Shown: positions 11,836 to 25,586, counted from the stretch's first letter. The stretch is 64,000 nucleotides of DNA from Camillea tinctor (GCA_022578605.1 MU394114.1:183459-247458), one strand, 5' to 3'. A program made the numbers and translations. Notes: a model not told the origin generated them from the sequence alone.

Positions 11836-12660
11836 AGCTGATATATGTGAGGCGCGAGGCTGAGATTTAAGAGATTATAAGCGGGGATTGGAGGTTAAAC
11901 CTGGTGATGCTAAGTTGTTGATAATCTCCAGCTAGGTATTAGCCTGAGCACATGGGTGGGTGTGAGCTTTTAGGTGGGTAGGTAGGTATGCAGGTGGTGA
12001 GTAGGCATATAGTACTTACCAGGTAGTATGTAATAAGTAGGTTGGCTTGGAAAGGGAGGGGGAGGGGGATTTGGGACTAGAAGAAAAGGAAGAAGTTGCG
12101 GGTATGTACTTCTCTTTTTGCACTACCTAGGAGGGTACTACTACCTAAACTGCAAACTTCAAGTGGTGTGACCTTACTTACCTAAGACTCTCACTAAGTC
12201 CATTTTGTACATAGTGGGGACATTCTGGAGCTATGACCGAAGGAAAAATCTTGTTGCTACATCCGAGCTAGAATGACATAGGAATCAGTTAAGTACTACT
12301 ACCTAGTACTTACCTAGTACTACCTAGTACCTAAAAACATTTTTTGACGTAATTTAGATCACAGTTTCAATTGGAACTTGAAGTTTAGTATTCCACTGTA
12401 CCAAAATATACCAAAATATATGTACCAAAGTTAATTAACCTTAAGTCAATTAAGGCTGCCCGCTAAAAGACGGCAGCCAACTCAATTCAAATCCTGGGGT
12501 AACAGAACTTAACCTAGGTTAGTTAGGTTAAGCTCCTCTTTCCCTCGTCGTCGTCCTCCTCCCTACCTCTTGTACCACTTACACAATGAATATAGCAACA
12601 ACCGTACTCCTCCGCTCCGTGTTTTAGAACATATATTATATATATAGATATAGTATATCA
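11836..12660. other. Intergenic region between divergent LSM3 and the ATPase-expression gene
   Basis: Shared divergent upstream region, rich in the short repeated motif ACCTAG/CTAGGT (densest at 11930-12050 and 12292-12335). A TATATATAGATATAG tract lies just before the next start codon. No gene seen. Confidence 0.6.
12292..12335. repeat. Cluster of TACCTAGTAC-type short repeats
   Basis: Four tandem-like copies of a TACCTAGTAC unit separated by a few bases. The same unit recurs in other intergenic regions of the window (for example 2760-2800, 19070-19290 and 34130-34400). Confidence 0.7.
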
Positions 12661-15039
12661 ATGTTCACTGTTGCTTCAGCTATCGAGTGCGGAGGGCATT
12701 GTTCTCGAATACTAACTTTCCGCCTGTCTCGATACTCCCACTCATATACACACCCATTTTCCCCCTTCACTAGTAGACATGCCTCTACCAAAAACTGGAC
12801 CGGGACTGGTAGTTTCCAATCTACATCTGATGGGAACGACCCAACCCTCACCGGCAGCGATGTAGAATTCATCCGAGGTTTGGCTCGTCGGTTCGGCCCG
12901 GATCTCAAACCGAAGTTCGCATCCCAAATTTATAGTGCATCCTCTATTGAACATTTAAATGGGATGTGTCAACACCATGAGACCATCCAGGAACTCCCGG
13001 AACTTCCTCGCGCTTGGATACCAGTCATCCAGGCCCTACAGAGGCAAGACACGCAAGGGCTAGTGCATCATATGATACAAAAAGTCACAACAGATAAGCA
13101 TGTTCTCGACCAAGCTCTCGCCGTCTTGCCCCGGACTACCATCACCGAGCTCATCCGCTCGCTCGATGCCTTCCGTGTTGCGAAGGAGTGTGATCCAACC
13201 GACCAGATGTACATTCCCATTGGTATGTACACTCTGTTAGACATGGACAACACGCTTGATCAGTGGGGTTCCCGCAAGTTGTACGCCTGCCTTTTCCCTG
13301 CTCTATTAAAGGTGGTCGCGGCTCTGCAGCGGTCGGGTCAAAAAATAATGCCAGAGGAGTATGTTTATCTGTTAAGATGCGCTGGTGCCATATCAGACCC
13401 AGATATCGCTAAGATAACATGGAACACCATGATCAGGGAGGTGACCACACAATGGCGGCACGGCGGCCTGTATACCGAGTTTGCCTCTGCTCGGTTTTTG
13501 ACACATCCCATGTACACTGGTTATGACAAAATCAGGAGGGCCGTCCTTCCGCGGGACAAACACAGGGCTGGCTACGTTTTCTCTCGCCGTAAAACGATGC
13601 TACTGGACCGGCTTCGGTTTAATCTACAGCTCAGGAGGTATCGCTTTGGCCTCATCAGACATATAGACCACGCCCATCGCCTTATGCAAAAGCTTCGGCA
13701 CAAGGGGGCAGCTCTGAGGGTATTCGGAAGGACTGTCAAGGATAACCATATGCTCACTGAATCTCTCATCTGCACCCACATGATCGCTCTCGGCCGGGCC
13801 GGAGCCCTGAGGGCTATCAGCTCCAAGATCCTCCATGATTATTTCGGCATCAATATGCCGGTACTCCACGCTTCAGAACGTAAAGCCGGAGTCCCAATTC
13901 CCAGTATCGAGAAGGTCCCAATCCGCATCCGGCCCACGGCCCAGTTTATGAGGGCCGTAGTCGAGGTATACGGCTCCAACGGGGAAATTTCCATGGCATT
14001 CCAGTTGCTTGACCACGTCTCGGATGTATACCACATCCCAGTACCATTTGACGTCTGGAATGACCTGTTCCAGTGGACCTATATCTTGAGCTCACCCCCG
14101 ATCTCTACTGGGTGGGCCAAGGCGGGCTGGCACTTCAAGATTCCCAGTGCGGCTGCAGTGCGGATGATTTGGGACACGATGACAGCTGCGCCCTACAACA
14201 TCAAGCCCGATTTTGATCAGTATAACATCCTCATACGCAGTCTTCTCGGACGAGGGTTGACCAGCGAGGCCCTGCCGTTCATGCGCGAAGCCATCGAGAA
14301 ATACGACGCGCAGTGCCACGAGTCCGAAAGTGCCACCCTCGAGCACATCCAATGGCTCCGCGACGGCGCTGGCACCACCTCCTTTCCCCCCTCAGCACTA
14401 CGCCACGAACGCGCCCGCATTACTAAACAGAGAATGTGGTATCACATTCACGTGTGGTGCCGCGAGCTACTCGGGAGCAGGCACCACATGAAGGACCCCT
14501 CCCGCGGCACCCTTCCTATCCCTCCCATTCCCGATCTCATCCACGAGTTCCGTCCTTTTCTCCTAAACCCCGTATTCTACCCCACACCCTCGGGGTATGT
14601 GGAGCTTATCGACCCCACGATCGAGACTACCTATTTCCGCCGCGGTCCTCTCGGCCGCCGTCGCCTCGTCATTAATATAAACATGTTCTTTGGCTTCAAT
14701 TTGGTCAAGGTACGCACTAGGCGTTGGCACCCCATCGTCTCTTCCTCTCACTCGCTCTACCGGAAGCGGACCAACATCCTCAATCCCTTAAAGGAGCTCT
14801 CTGGGGAGTCTGCAGGCCGCTTCAGGGTGTCCTCGAGGAGCTCATTGAGCATATTAAGATGGAGGAAATACCGCCCGTGGATATATACGGAGAGGAGAAA
14901 GGCTCGAGATACGCTGGCGATGCAAATGCAGGATGTTGCCGAAAGATACAATAATAATGATGATAACCATGACGGTAATGACTACTACTACTACGACGAC
15001 GACGACGACGACGACGATGATGATGATGATGATGATTAG
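12661..15039 (+). CDS. Mitochondrial ATPase-expression / PPR-like protein with poly-Asp tail
   Basis: Single-exon gene, 792 residues. The family resemblance is to fungal mitochondrial ATPase-expression-domain proteins (Aep/Atp13 or Cya5-like, PPR-type helical repeats), nuclear-encoded factors acting on specific mitochondrial mRNAs. The N-terminus is basic with Ser/Thr (a presequence-like first 45 residues). Family-typical blocks are FLTHPMYTGYDKIRRAVLPR, LLDRLRFNLQLRRYRFGL, RPTAQFMRAVVEVYGSNGEI and DFDQYNILIRSLLGRGLTSE. The mRNA target cannot be read from the sequence. Oddity: the C-terminus ends in a YYYY then 14-Asp run encoded by a triplet repeat (about 14978-15036), so this tail is likely length-variable and perhaps dispensable. 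The upstream gene LSM3 is divergent. Confidence 0.75.
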   Translation: MFTVASAIECGGHCSRILTFRLSRYSHSYTHPFSPFTSRHASTKNWTGTGSFQSTSDGNDPTLTGSDVEFIRGLARRFGPDLKPKFASQIYSASSIEHLNGMCQHHETIQELPELPRAWIPVIQALQRQDTQGLVHHMIQKVTTDKHVLDQALAVLPRTTITELIRSLDAFRVAKECDPTDQMYIPIGMYTLLDMDNTLDQWGSRKLYACLFPALLKVVAALQRSGQKIMPEEYVYLLRCAGAISDPDIAKITWNTMIREVTTQWRHGGLYTEFASARFLTHPMYTGYDKIRRAVLPRDKHRAGYVFSRRKTMLLDRLRFNLQLRRYRFGLIRHIDHAHRLMQKLRHKGAALRVFGRTVKDNHMLTESLICTHMIALGRAGALRAISSKILHDYFGINMPVLHASERKAGVPIPSIEKVPIRIRPTAQFMRAVVEVYGSNGEISMAFQLLDHVSDVYHIPVPFDVWNDLFQWTYILSSPPISTGWAKAGWHFKIPSAAAVRMIWDTMTAAPYNIKPDFDQYNILIRSLLGRGLTSEALPFMREAIEKYDAQCHESESATLEHIQWLRDGAGTTSFPPSALRHERARITKQRMWYHIHVWCRELLGSRHHMKDPSRGTLPIPPIPDLIHEFRPFLLNPVFYPTPSGYVELIDPTIETTYFRRGPLGRRRLVININMFFGFNLVKVRTRRWHPIVSSSHSLYRKRTNILNPLKELSGESAGRFRVSSRSSLSILRWRKYRPWIYTERRKARDTLAMQMQDVAERYNNNDDNHDGNDYYYYDDDDDDDDDDDDDD
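14978..15039 (+). repeat. Coding triplet repeat (TAC)n(GAC)n(GAT)n
   Basis: Four TAC codons, then GAC codons, then GAT codons, and a TAG stop. It encodes the Tyr/Asp tail of the preceding gene. The switch from GAC to GAT inside an all-Asp run suggests repeat expansion with synonymous drift. Confidence 0.85.
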
Positions 15040-15475
15040 CAGCGGCTAGTGGAAATAAGTGCTTTAGGGCACTGGACTGCATTGAACACAATTAAGTAAA
15101 ATAGGGATAACACAGTAAAAGGCATCAGGGCACCTTAGTCGCCTGTATGATTTGTTTTCCCGTAGAAATTGCATTTCAGTGGTTCAAGGTCTCTCTGCAT
15201 GAGGCTTGTCTTCAACAGCACTAATTCTTGCAATTAGAGCGCCTTCTACGGTTAGGGGACGTCTAAGTAACACTAGTTCAATACGTGTTCATATCCATTG
15301 AACCGCATGTGACCCTCAACACTCAGATTAAAAAAAAATGCAACGATAACGAAAAGTCCCAACTCCATCCTTACGCAAATCACAATACTGTCTTATGATT
15401 GCCATATACCATTCCCATTATCCTTTCTTACCTCGTTTCACCTCGTACCCATACAAGGTCAGAGCTAGTGACATG
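15040..15475. other. Intergenic between convergent genes
   Basis: About 0.4 kb between the 3' ends of the ATPase-expression-like gene and GPI12; presumably both 3'UTRs. Nothing else seen. Confidence 0.5.
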
Positions 15476-16485
15476 CTACTTCACCTTTTCGAGCTGCAGA
15501 TCGTTGATGTACATGTAACGGCTCATTGTGATCCAGCCCCAACGGAACCACACCATCTGGCTCTTGTGGGCATGTGTCATGGCCATCCTTGCCGTACCGT
15601 AGCACCCACGGCCACCAGGGCCGGTGCCGATTAAAGGATTCAGGTTGACCAGAACCCCGGGGTTACCCTTATCACTCTTCTTCTGGGCCGGCGGGCCAGC
15701 CAGGAGCAAGTTCCCCACAGTGAAGAATACATCCAAGAACCCGATGTACTTGCGACCCACACCCACAGACGTCAAAGTGTACAAATCCACGGGCGAGGCC
15801 CGACTGGCTCTACCACGCGTTAACGCCGTAATGAACCGACGTGCGCCATGATACAGCGAGATGTGATTCGGGTGCGAGGAGACACCACCGGCGTCGAAAG
15901 TTATGAGAACGTCAATGGCAGCAGTAGGAGGCTCGTCGGCGGCATTTTGCCTAGCGGATGGGGGCGGTGTGAAAGCGCTGCAGAGGAGGGAAGAGATGCG
16001 TCCGGCATCCCAGGTCGTGGTCATTGAGTCGGGGAAATCGCTGTCATGGTGAGAATTAGTATGTCCTGAGACTATATCTATGATTGACGGAGGCCGATAG
16101 ACGGCTACACGGCCGGATAAAAGAAGAGGAAGAAAACCACTCACGGGCTATCCAACACAAAAACATCGTCCTCATGTCTTAAGCCCAGCATGAGACCGCT
16201 CTTGACCAGCTCGCGGCGCCGCGTCTCGCCGAGCCCGTCGGCATTGCCCGTGCTTAAGCACAGAATCTTGACGTGGTTGCCCGAATCGGGGCGAGTCAGC
16301 GCCAGCATCGTGGGCGCAAAGAACATAGCCTCGTCATCCGGATGCGCAATGAGCAGGCATATGCGCTTGTTGCGCAAGGTCGGGAGTTGTGTCTGTAGAG
16401 TGGAAGAGGTATACGTATATAGCAAGGGCAAAGCTACAGCGAAGGCGCTCGATACGCCCAGTCCGAGGAGTGTCGAGTATGACAT
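15476..16485 (-). CDS. GPI12: N-acetylglucosaminyl-phosphatidylinositol de-N-acetylase (PIG-L/GPI12)
   Basis: ER enzyme for the second step of GPI-anchor synthesis: removal of acetate from GlcNAc-PI by a zinc-dependent deacetylase. Two exons, 16485-16145 and 16040-15476, with a 104-nt phase-2 intron (branch TACTAAT); 301 residues. I chose ATG 16485 (MSYSTLLGLG, preceded by GCGACC); the open frame extends upstream only to a non-ATG codon. An N-terminal membrane helix (about residues 5-25) is followed by the PIG-L metal-binding motif AHPDDE (47-52), CLSTGNADGLGETRR, and the junction FVLDSP-DFPDSMTTTW. The second metal motif HPNH is at 170-173 within TFDAGGVSSHPNH. Strong family match and normal length. 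Confidence 0.95.
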
Positions 16486-17682
16486 GGTCGCACATATATA
16501 TGAGTGCGCGTGTGATGCGTGTGATGTGTGTGATGCGTTAAGTCTACGGTTGATAGCTGCGAAGCTAGATTGTGATCTGGTCCAAGAAAGCAAGTTCAAT
16601 TCGTCGTTCTACTAAGTGGAGGCGCACGATCGTCAACTAGGCCGTGGCGCAATCTGATCCGAGCTCAAATGTGTAAGATCTCCGCGCAGGGTGTTTCGCT
16701 CGCCAGTGATTGCTTGTCTTTTATAGTGTGTAGTGTAGAAAAGCCCCGTTTGCGAAGAGGAATCCGGCCCTAGTTGAAGAGTCTTTCCAAGCAACACTAG
16801 AGCTTCTCACAAGAAGGGTACCTCAATACAAAGAGGTAAGAGTACAAGAATATATAGCAGAGGAAAAAGGGGTAGAAAACAAATAAGGCCTCCTACCCCT
16901 ACCCCCCCCTCCTCGAAGGATCTTATGATATCGATGGGAAGGATAAAAGAGAAAATAAAAACAGGGTAGTTATATGAAAAGCTAATTACCTTTTCTGGAG
17001 TATTATTCTTTTGGGGGGAGGATGGAACAGCTGCAGATGCAGATGCAGAAATAAAGACAGGAATCGCAAGAAAGTGACATAGGAGGGAAGGGGGAGGGAG
17101 AGGGGGGAGTCTGAGAGGAAAGGGAAGATAAGATGGAATACTTTAGAATCGAGAAATGTAAATGGGGATCGCACGTTTCCAATCTGCTTCGCTCACGCGC
17201 CGCACCCTCTCTCAAAGTGCCCCGCTCTGCCCGCTCTACCTAGATAGCTTGCAGCATGCTAACCGCATAATCGCATAAATTGAGGGACTTGGTATCATTG
17301 GAGAACGTCATGCGCCTTGAAGGCAGGGCGGGGCTGCTTACTAGCGTGGTCATACGCATGCGTACCTGCATATATGTGGAGTGTCCAACCCTGTCAACAT
17401 GTATAATTGCATTGTAAGGTTTGAGCACAACCTCGGAGCTCGGGGCTTATATCAGGTCCGCTGACGGGATCTAACTTTAACTTCTCATGCATCCACCTGT
17501 GTGAACAGCTCCAGCCCACTCTACACTACCAGCACTTACACTAGGTTAGTACTTACTTACTCACTATCAGCTGTTGTCCGCTTTGTTGAATTAACTTTAG
17601 CAATCCTATTACATAGGTACCTATCGAGGAACCTGCCATAACAAGAATAAAAAGAAAAGGAGAAAAAAAGTTGGTCACAGCC
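16486..17682. other. Divergent intergenic region
   Basis: About 1.2 kb between the divergent starts of GPI12 and the DUF7719-like gene. Contains purine/pyrimidine-rich tracts at 16850-17120. No gene recognised. Confidence 0.5.
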
Positions 17683-18409
17683 ATGGTACAAACCAGGAAA
17701 GAGAGAAAAGCTGCTGCTGGCATCAAGCTTGCCCAACCCGATCGATCGGGTCCAACCGAGGCTACCCTACTCCAGTTTGCCCAGGAACGCGAACTCTTTG
17801 AAAAAGCCGACAAGAAGCAAAGGAAGAATCGTAGAAGCGATGGCAGTGAAGATGAAAGAGATGAGGAGGGAGCAACATTGTCACCAAAGGCCGAACGGAT
17901 TATGGAGGCAATCCTCTGGACCGTCAGCCTAGCTATGCTACACTTCACTCTCGATGTACTCGTCCAACACCAATACGCCGTTGTCATATCGTGGCCGCAG
18001 ATCGTAAGACGGTCTATTCAGGCCTTAGCCGGTAAGTCCTGGCCACCTGATAAATCGGCTCGTGGGGGATTCAAGCTCAACGTGTATAACATTTATTTAT
18101 CCTGCAGTATTTTTCTTGCTTTTCTATACGCTTCATCCCCACGCCTCGTCCCCTATCCTACTCCCGGGGCTGCCCCTCCGCTTCCAATCCCCACTCCGAC
18201 AAAGCATATTTTTCGGTGCGAGCATTGCATCGGGGTGCTACCTGATCCACATATCCAACGTATACGGGTACCTCGCCGTTATGAAGCAGTCCCCGCCGCT
18301 GGGCTGTTTGTGGGTGTGGTCCATTATCGAGCTCGACCTATCGCTCGCCGTTGTGTCTCTAGCCGTCGCTGGCGGCTTCTTCTACCAGGGCGGTTATACT
18401 ATTAGATGA
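17683..18409 (+). CDS. Small multispanning membrane protein, DUF7719-like
   Basis: Two exons, 17683-18031 and 18108-18409, with a 76-nt phase-1 intron (GTAAGT...TGCAG); 216 residues. The start is ATG 17683 (MVQTRKERKAAAG); upstream in-frame codons are non-ATG. The N-terminal 75 residues are charged, with a Lys/Arg/Glu-rich stretch (FEKADKKQRKNRRS). They are followed by about four hydrophobic segments: ILWTVSLAMLHFTLDVLV, the exon-2 start VFFLLFYTLH, IFFGASIASGCYLIHI and LDLSLAVVSLAVAGGFFYQ. LHFTLDVLVQHQYA and SNVYGYLAVMKQSPPLGCLWVWS recall the conserved fungal family I know as DUF7719, whose function is not known; the name is from memory. Without splicing, the second half would be read in the wrong frame. 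Confidence 0.8.
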
Positions 18410-19859
18410 TATCTTCAAGGGGGGCTTTCATCGCGACTAGGCCTAGAATGCAACGTTGCTGACGCTTTGCTATCGCCCGCTATCTTTCCCGTGAGGCTCC
18501 TCTTTTACTAGCCTTGATACTTGATACCGAGGCGCGTCCCAAGCGGTCTCCAGCGCTTTAACTCTCACTGATAGCCAGGTTATAGCAACAGCTGTGGTAA
18601 AACTTCAGTTCTAGAAAGCAAGGGTCCATCGTCTATACCCCATCAATAGGTCCTCACTCGCAGCCTGGATCTCGATCTCCTCGACCAACCCAACTAAGAA
18701 ACGTTTTCCTAAGCCTAAGCAAGTCGTCCATCATGAAGAAGTACATCCCATAGTCAGTCTGACACTCAGTGTTGGAATGATCGCCGGCGACCTTAGCGAG
18801 TTCAGCCAACTATAGCTCAGTCTTGACTTAAAAATAGCCCTAGGAGGTATTTGAAGGGAATATAGCACCCTACCAGCCCGTTTGGCTTGGAGTGCACAGG
18901 TGCTGGCTAAAGCAGGCGGCCCTAGATATACCAATTGGTTATTCCTTCCGTAATGTTTTTAACCTAGGTATTATGGTTTTCCTATTTGAGTAATACCGGA
19001 CATAGGGTTGAAGGTTGTTGCTTCCTGCGATGGCCACGGCAATGGCGTGTGACCTTTGTCTACCCACTAGTAGTAGTACGTACCTACATAGTGGTACTTA
19101 CCTACATCATTAGTAGTGCGATATTGGTATGTTCCAATATATCAATGGTTTTAAAGTTTCAAAGGTTACTAAGTAACACCCGTGGACGCGAACCTTGGAA
19201 CCCGGCAAGTCATCTGATGAGACAAACATCAATCACCAAGGGTGCCTGGGGTAAGGTGCTAGGTAGTAGTGATACGAGTATATATACCTAACCTAGTACC
19301 TCCCTTTAGAAGCTGGGAGCTGTGCACATGTACCTACATAATAATCCTTGATAAATTCTTCCCATTTATTTTACCTACTCCGTGCTAAATCCTTCACTGG
19401 CAGGCGTTCCCAACACCGATATGTCAAAACATAGCAGGCAAGTGCATGTAAGGCTATTTAGGTATCCTCCCTCTCTCATTATATCGGTCCATCACCACCC
19501 TCGCTCCCCATCACCAACCACCGATGCCCATGCCTCGCTCCTTTCTTCGTTATCTACCTAGGCGTACGGCTTTTTGTGTTTTCTATACTGCCACGCCGGC
19601 GTTGGACCTTGATCAATTCTAGCCACCACTCCTGTGCATCCGACACCGAGAAGGTTTCTCATACATCGTGTCCCCAAGGTACCCTACGTTAAAAGAAGTA
19701 GCGTACCCGGTTATACCAGTTGGTGTGCAGCTTATACCTTGTAAGCTCTTCCAACCCTGACCAATATATCGATTGCCCGGCCACTTAAATGGTTCGGTTT
19801 TATGACTTGAGTCTCGTGCTAACTTCACTGCGAGGTTGCGTCCCTTGCGCTAGGCCATC
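18410..19859. other. Intergenic region with short-motif repeats
   Basis: About 1.45 kb, no gene recognised. Several ACCTA/TAGGT motif copies lie at 19065-19300. Confidence 0.5.
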
Positions 19860-20615
19860 ATGGGTGATCCCGACCATCAAGACTACAAGCCATATACCAC
19901 CCCGTACTCGGGTGCCGGAGCGGTGCGCACTGAGAGTGGCTGGGTAAATCTACGAGACCTCGGACCTCCCGGTGCCGCCTCCGGACCCGGTATTCCCCTT
20001 TCGGGAGACGCCCCGGCCGCACCGTTCCACTCGGTCCCCGTGACAGGAACCACTGTACCTCCGCCCCAGAGCTCAGAATCCGACGCCTCGCTCGCACAAG
20101 ACGACAATCTGCACCAACCCAGCGAGAATGTTGGTCCTTCGCCTAGCTCTCGCAGAGGTAGCGCAGGGAGGACCCGTAAACGCCGGCTCACTCTGGAAAC
20201 GATCAAACTCCCAGATGGCGAGGGCTACGACCTACCCAGCAAGCACGCTGACCTCGATCAGATGAGTAACCAAGATATAGCCATGATTGTCGGCCTGCTA
20301 CAGGTGGAGAAAGGTGCTGTGCACGAGAGTCTGCAGCGCACCTTCACGGACCAGGAGATGTTGACGCGTGACTTCCAACACCAACTCCGAGCACGGAACG
20401 AGCACGTCGCCCACCTCGACCGTGTTCAGGAGGCCATCCGGGCTTGGGAATCGGTTCAACAAGCCCGCACCGACCGCCTCATCAGCAGCACCCCCGGCCT
20501 AGTTGATGTGGTCATGCACCGCCGTGACCGTGAGGAGAAAGAGAAGGCCAAGACCAATATAGGGCATGAGGCTGCAGAAGAATCAGGACGTTCCCGCTCC
20601 TCCTCTCTGGTGTAG
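19860..20615 (+). CDS. Hypothetical coiled-coil protein
   Basis: Single-exon frame of 251 residues starting ATGGGTGAT. I do not recognise the family. The N-terminal 115 residues are Gly/Pro/Ser-rich and probably disordered, with a basic patch SAGRTRKRRLT that could be nuclear-localising. Residues of about 135-205 (DLDQMSNQDIAMIVGLLQVE... through QHQLRARNEHVAHLDRVQEA) look helical and coiled-coil-like. The C-terminus is charged, ending SGRSRSSSLV. GC-rich codon use and the ordered helical segment argue for a real gene, but no neighbour suggests a role. An antisense open frame of over 100 codons exists and is probably a shadow. Confidence 0.6.
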   Translation: MGDPDHQDYKPYTTPYSGAGAVRTESGWVNLRDLGPPGAASGPGIPLSGDAPAAPFHSVPVTGTTVPPPQSSESDASLAQDDNLHQPSENVGPSPSSRRGSAGRTRKRRLTLETIKLPDGEGYDLPSKHADLDQMSNQDIAMIVGLLQVEKGAVHESLQRTFTDQEMLTRDFQHQLRARNEHVAHLDRVQEAIRAWESVQQARTDRLISSTPGLVDVVMHRRDREEKEKAKTNIGHEAAEESGRSRSSSLV

Positions 20616-21720
20616 ATACGCCACATAGAGGACAAGATACAAACTAGGTACAAGATAACTGAGTCTAGCAGGGACACGATCGGTAACGATGGCGCATAGT
20701 ATTGGGGTTAGGTGCTATGCTATGTATATAGGGACTCCTACACTCTAAGACCTAAGGCAAGGTTGTATGGCCTTAGCAGGTATCAATGAGACTTTCTTCT
20801 GGCCCTTATGGATAAAACGTGATCCCTCTTCAGTCCTAGTAAAAGATGTCGTTATCCCCATCTAAAAGTTACCAGGTAAGGAATATTGTAAATGAAAATG
20901 TACATAGGTTAATAGACTACGGCCTTTAATATGTGATTCTAAAGATACAGATCTTTGAATTTAAGCACATTGGAAACCTTTTGTATGTTGACCAGGTCAC
21001 TAAATATTTAAAAGCACGTCAATTTCACCTCTAAGGAGATAAACATGATATATATAAGGTTACTAGAGATTGTCTATATTGATATTATATTTAATGTCTC
21101 GTTTTCTCCTATAGTTTTCTTACTTAGTTCAATGTTTTTTATTTTATAATCGGGAAAGACACTAGTACCTACGTACATAAAGCCAGGTTTTTGTCCATTA
21201 TAATTTATCAGTTAGCGAGAGAATACGCTCCAAAGACTCCCATGATGACAAGAAGAAATCCTCATTCGAGTAACAACAGCATGGCATATAGTTGTTTCTT
21301 CGTAGACAACCCTATAGCGGTACCCTTCCTCTATGACCATGAGGAATATTCACATCAACCAGAATCACTGAACGTCAATTTCGTCAACGTCTGACTAAAA
21401 CTTTATATTAATGTCAGATTTTATTAAAATAATTACCTATGTACACATCGAAACACTCGGCTTTTTTCATTCCTTAGTTGGTTGAGTGAAAGCTACGTCA
21501 AGCTATCTTGAGGTACTATATCGCATATTGTATGTAGTTGGTTCTAGATGAGTTGAAAAGTATGTATGAGATTAAATTAATGCTACATACATACTCTTCA
21601 TCTAATCAACTGAACATATTGGGTTAATGTATTTCGGCATGTCTAGCTATACAGTCATAGAGTATCTAGGTTTATGGTCCTGGCCATATGGGCATATTGC
21701 CAGTATAGACTATAGTGAAA
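20616..21720. other. Intergenic region, AT-richer
   Basis: No gene recognised between the hypothetical protein and the assembly gap. A short open frame at about 21.19-21.39 kb has no ATG start and no resemblance to known proteins. Confidence 0.45.
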
Positions 21721-21726
21721 AAGTGG

Positions 21727-22085
21727 TTTTTTTTTTTTTTGGGGGGGGGGGGGGGGGGTTTGAAACCAGCCAAGCAACCCAAAAAAAAAGTAAAAAAATA
21801 AAGGGTTGGAAACAAAAAAAAAAAAGTTTAAAAACGTTTACCCACTAAAGTATAATTCNNNNNNNNNNTTTTTTTTTTTTTTTTTTTTTTTTTTTTTGTG
21901 CTTTTTTCCTTTTTTTTTTTCTCTTTTCTTTCTTTTTTTTTTTTTTTTTTTTTTTTTTGGGGGGGGGGGGGGGGGGCCCCCCCCCGGAATCCAGCCTAGC
22001 ATCCCTACAGAATAGTAATCAATTACAGGGTTGGAAAGAATATATAAATAGTTTATACACGTTTCCCCTCTAAAGTAGAATGACC
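21727..22085. other. Assembly gap with duplicated, error-rich flanks
   Basis: Ten N at 21859-21868. Both flanks have T-run then G-run homopolymers. Left flank 21760-21858 and right flank about 21985-22083 are degraded versions of the same sequence: both contain GGGTTGGAAA, a GTTTA-ACGTTT stretch and CTAAAGTA-AAT in the same order and spacing. The left copy is full of A-run substitutions, typical of low-quality read ends. Confidence 0.85.
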
Positions 22086-22171
22086 ATCAAGTACTCTCTT
22101 TCCCCTACTAGCAGCGCGTAACACGTGGTATTGGATTCGCCTCAGAATGGAGAGGGACTATTCCTTAGGGT

Positions 22172-24318
<2,147 letters not shown>

Positions 24319-24705
24319 GATGACTTGGATTTAATTTGGTTGTGATCTCTAGAGATTTGGTTCACAGAGGTATATGACGATGTTAGAACTTGGAACCTCC
24401 CTCGTAGGTAACACTTAGGTTAGGTAGCTATTTATGGATTCGGGAATTCATGAGCTAGGTAGATGAACGGGTGTCTGTTATTATAGTACAGTACAGTACA
24501 CGTAACATTCCTCCAATGTATGTGTATAGATACATAGTCCCTGAAAGCTGTAACCCACTTAAGTGACGTCGATTTTGTCAACATGCATCGCCATACAGCC
24601 GAGATCGCTCCCATAGCTAGCTGGCATAATTCAAGTGTAGCAATTGTCGTCCTATCACATTGTTTACAGGCACTAGATCGTACATTTACAGGTCTTGGCA
24701 GGCGT

Positions 24706-24763
24706 AGAGAGAGACAGACAGAGAGAGAAAGAGAGAGAGAGAGAAAGAGAGAGAGGGAGAGAG
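24706..24763. repeat. (GA)n microsatellite
   Basis: GAGA-rich purine tract, followed by a pyrimidine-rich stretch (CTTCCCTCCCC...), in the divergent upstream region. Confidence 0.8.
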
Positions 24764-25453
24764 CATCTTCCCTCCCCTCCTTTGCTCCCTTTGCCCCCTT
24801 TTACCCCTTTCTCAGTTTTCTTAGAAACGTGATTTAGTTAAATGTCCTACATACCTATCTAAATAAACTACAATACGATTCAGTGCATGTAATATAGAGA
24901 GAAGTAATCGAACTACATATTATTAACCAAGCGTTTAAACTGATTATTATTAACTGGTCCCAAGTCAACTCATGTACATAAGACCTTTATCCATGCATGT
25001 ATCATAATTCAATGTACATAACCTAGCATAACGTGTATCTGCCTGCCTGCCCAACTTTCGTTAACTATATGTTTAGGCTAACGGTCTGTACATATCTATA
25101 GCGAGATCATGTGATGATTGACCACCCCGCACCCCGCGCCCAATTCGTTCGTTCTTATCACCCCGCCAAAAAAAAAAGATAAATCAAACACCTACCACAA
25201 GTGGCAGAGTTCAATCCCACCTGCCGTCCCACCACTTACCACTTACTTACCATCACCAGCACCACTACCATTAGTAAGTACTAGGTAGAGTTCACTACTA
25301 CTACTACCACTACTACTATTACTACTACTGTTGCTGCTGCTGCTATCACCACCAACGCCACCACCTCTACCACTACAACAATTTCTATTGATCTTTCATT
25401 GTGATATACAGCTGGGGTACGCCTCTACCTTCACCATCATTCCTCGTTACGTC

Positions 25454-25460
25454 TGAGTCA
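25454..25460. promoter_or_regulatory. TGAGTCA, candidate CPC1/GCN4 site upstream of ThrRS
   Basis: Perfect palindromic core TGAGTCA, 127 bp upstream of the threonyl-tRNA synthetase ATG and followed at once by CCAAT. General amino-acid control in fungi regulates aminoacyl-tRNA synthetases as well as biosynthetic genes, so position and identity fit; binding is inferred. Confidence 0.6.
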
Positions 25461-25586
25461 TCCAATCTACTCACAAGCACAGGTTTGTCTCATGGGCAGG
25501 TAAAGCTTTGCTAGGGGTTCCTGGATTTCCTATTCCCTTTTTTTTCTCCCCTTCCTCTACTAACCAGCATCGATTAGCATTTAGCC

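Larger units (their letters stand above)
24319..25586. other. Divergent intergenic region upstream of maltase and ThrRS
   Basis: About 1.27 kb. Contains a (GA)n tract at about 24706-24763, a region of ACT/CTG trinucleotides at 25290-25350, and a TGAGTCA site listed separately. No gene seen. Confidence 0.6.

Noticed and set aside
19883..20206. Antisense 107-codon frame over the hypothetical gene
   Set aside because: GC-rich shadow of the forward frame, which has the better start and the helical segment.
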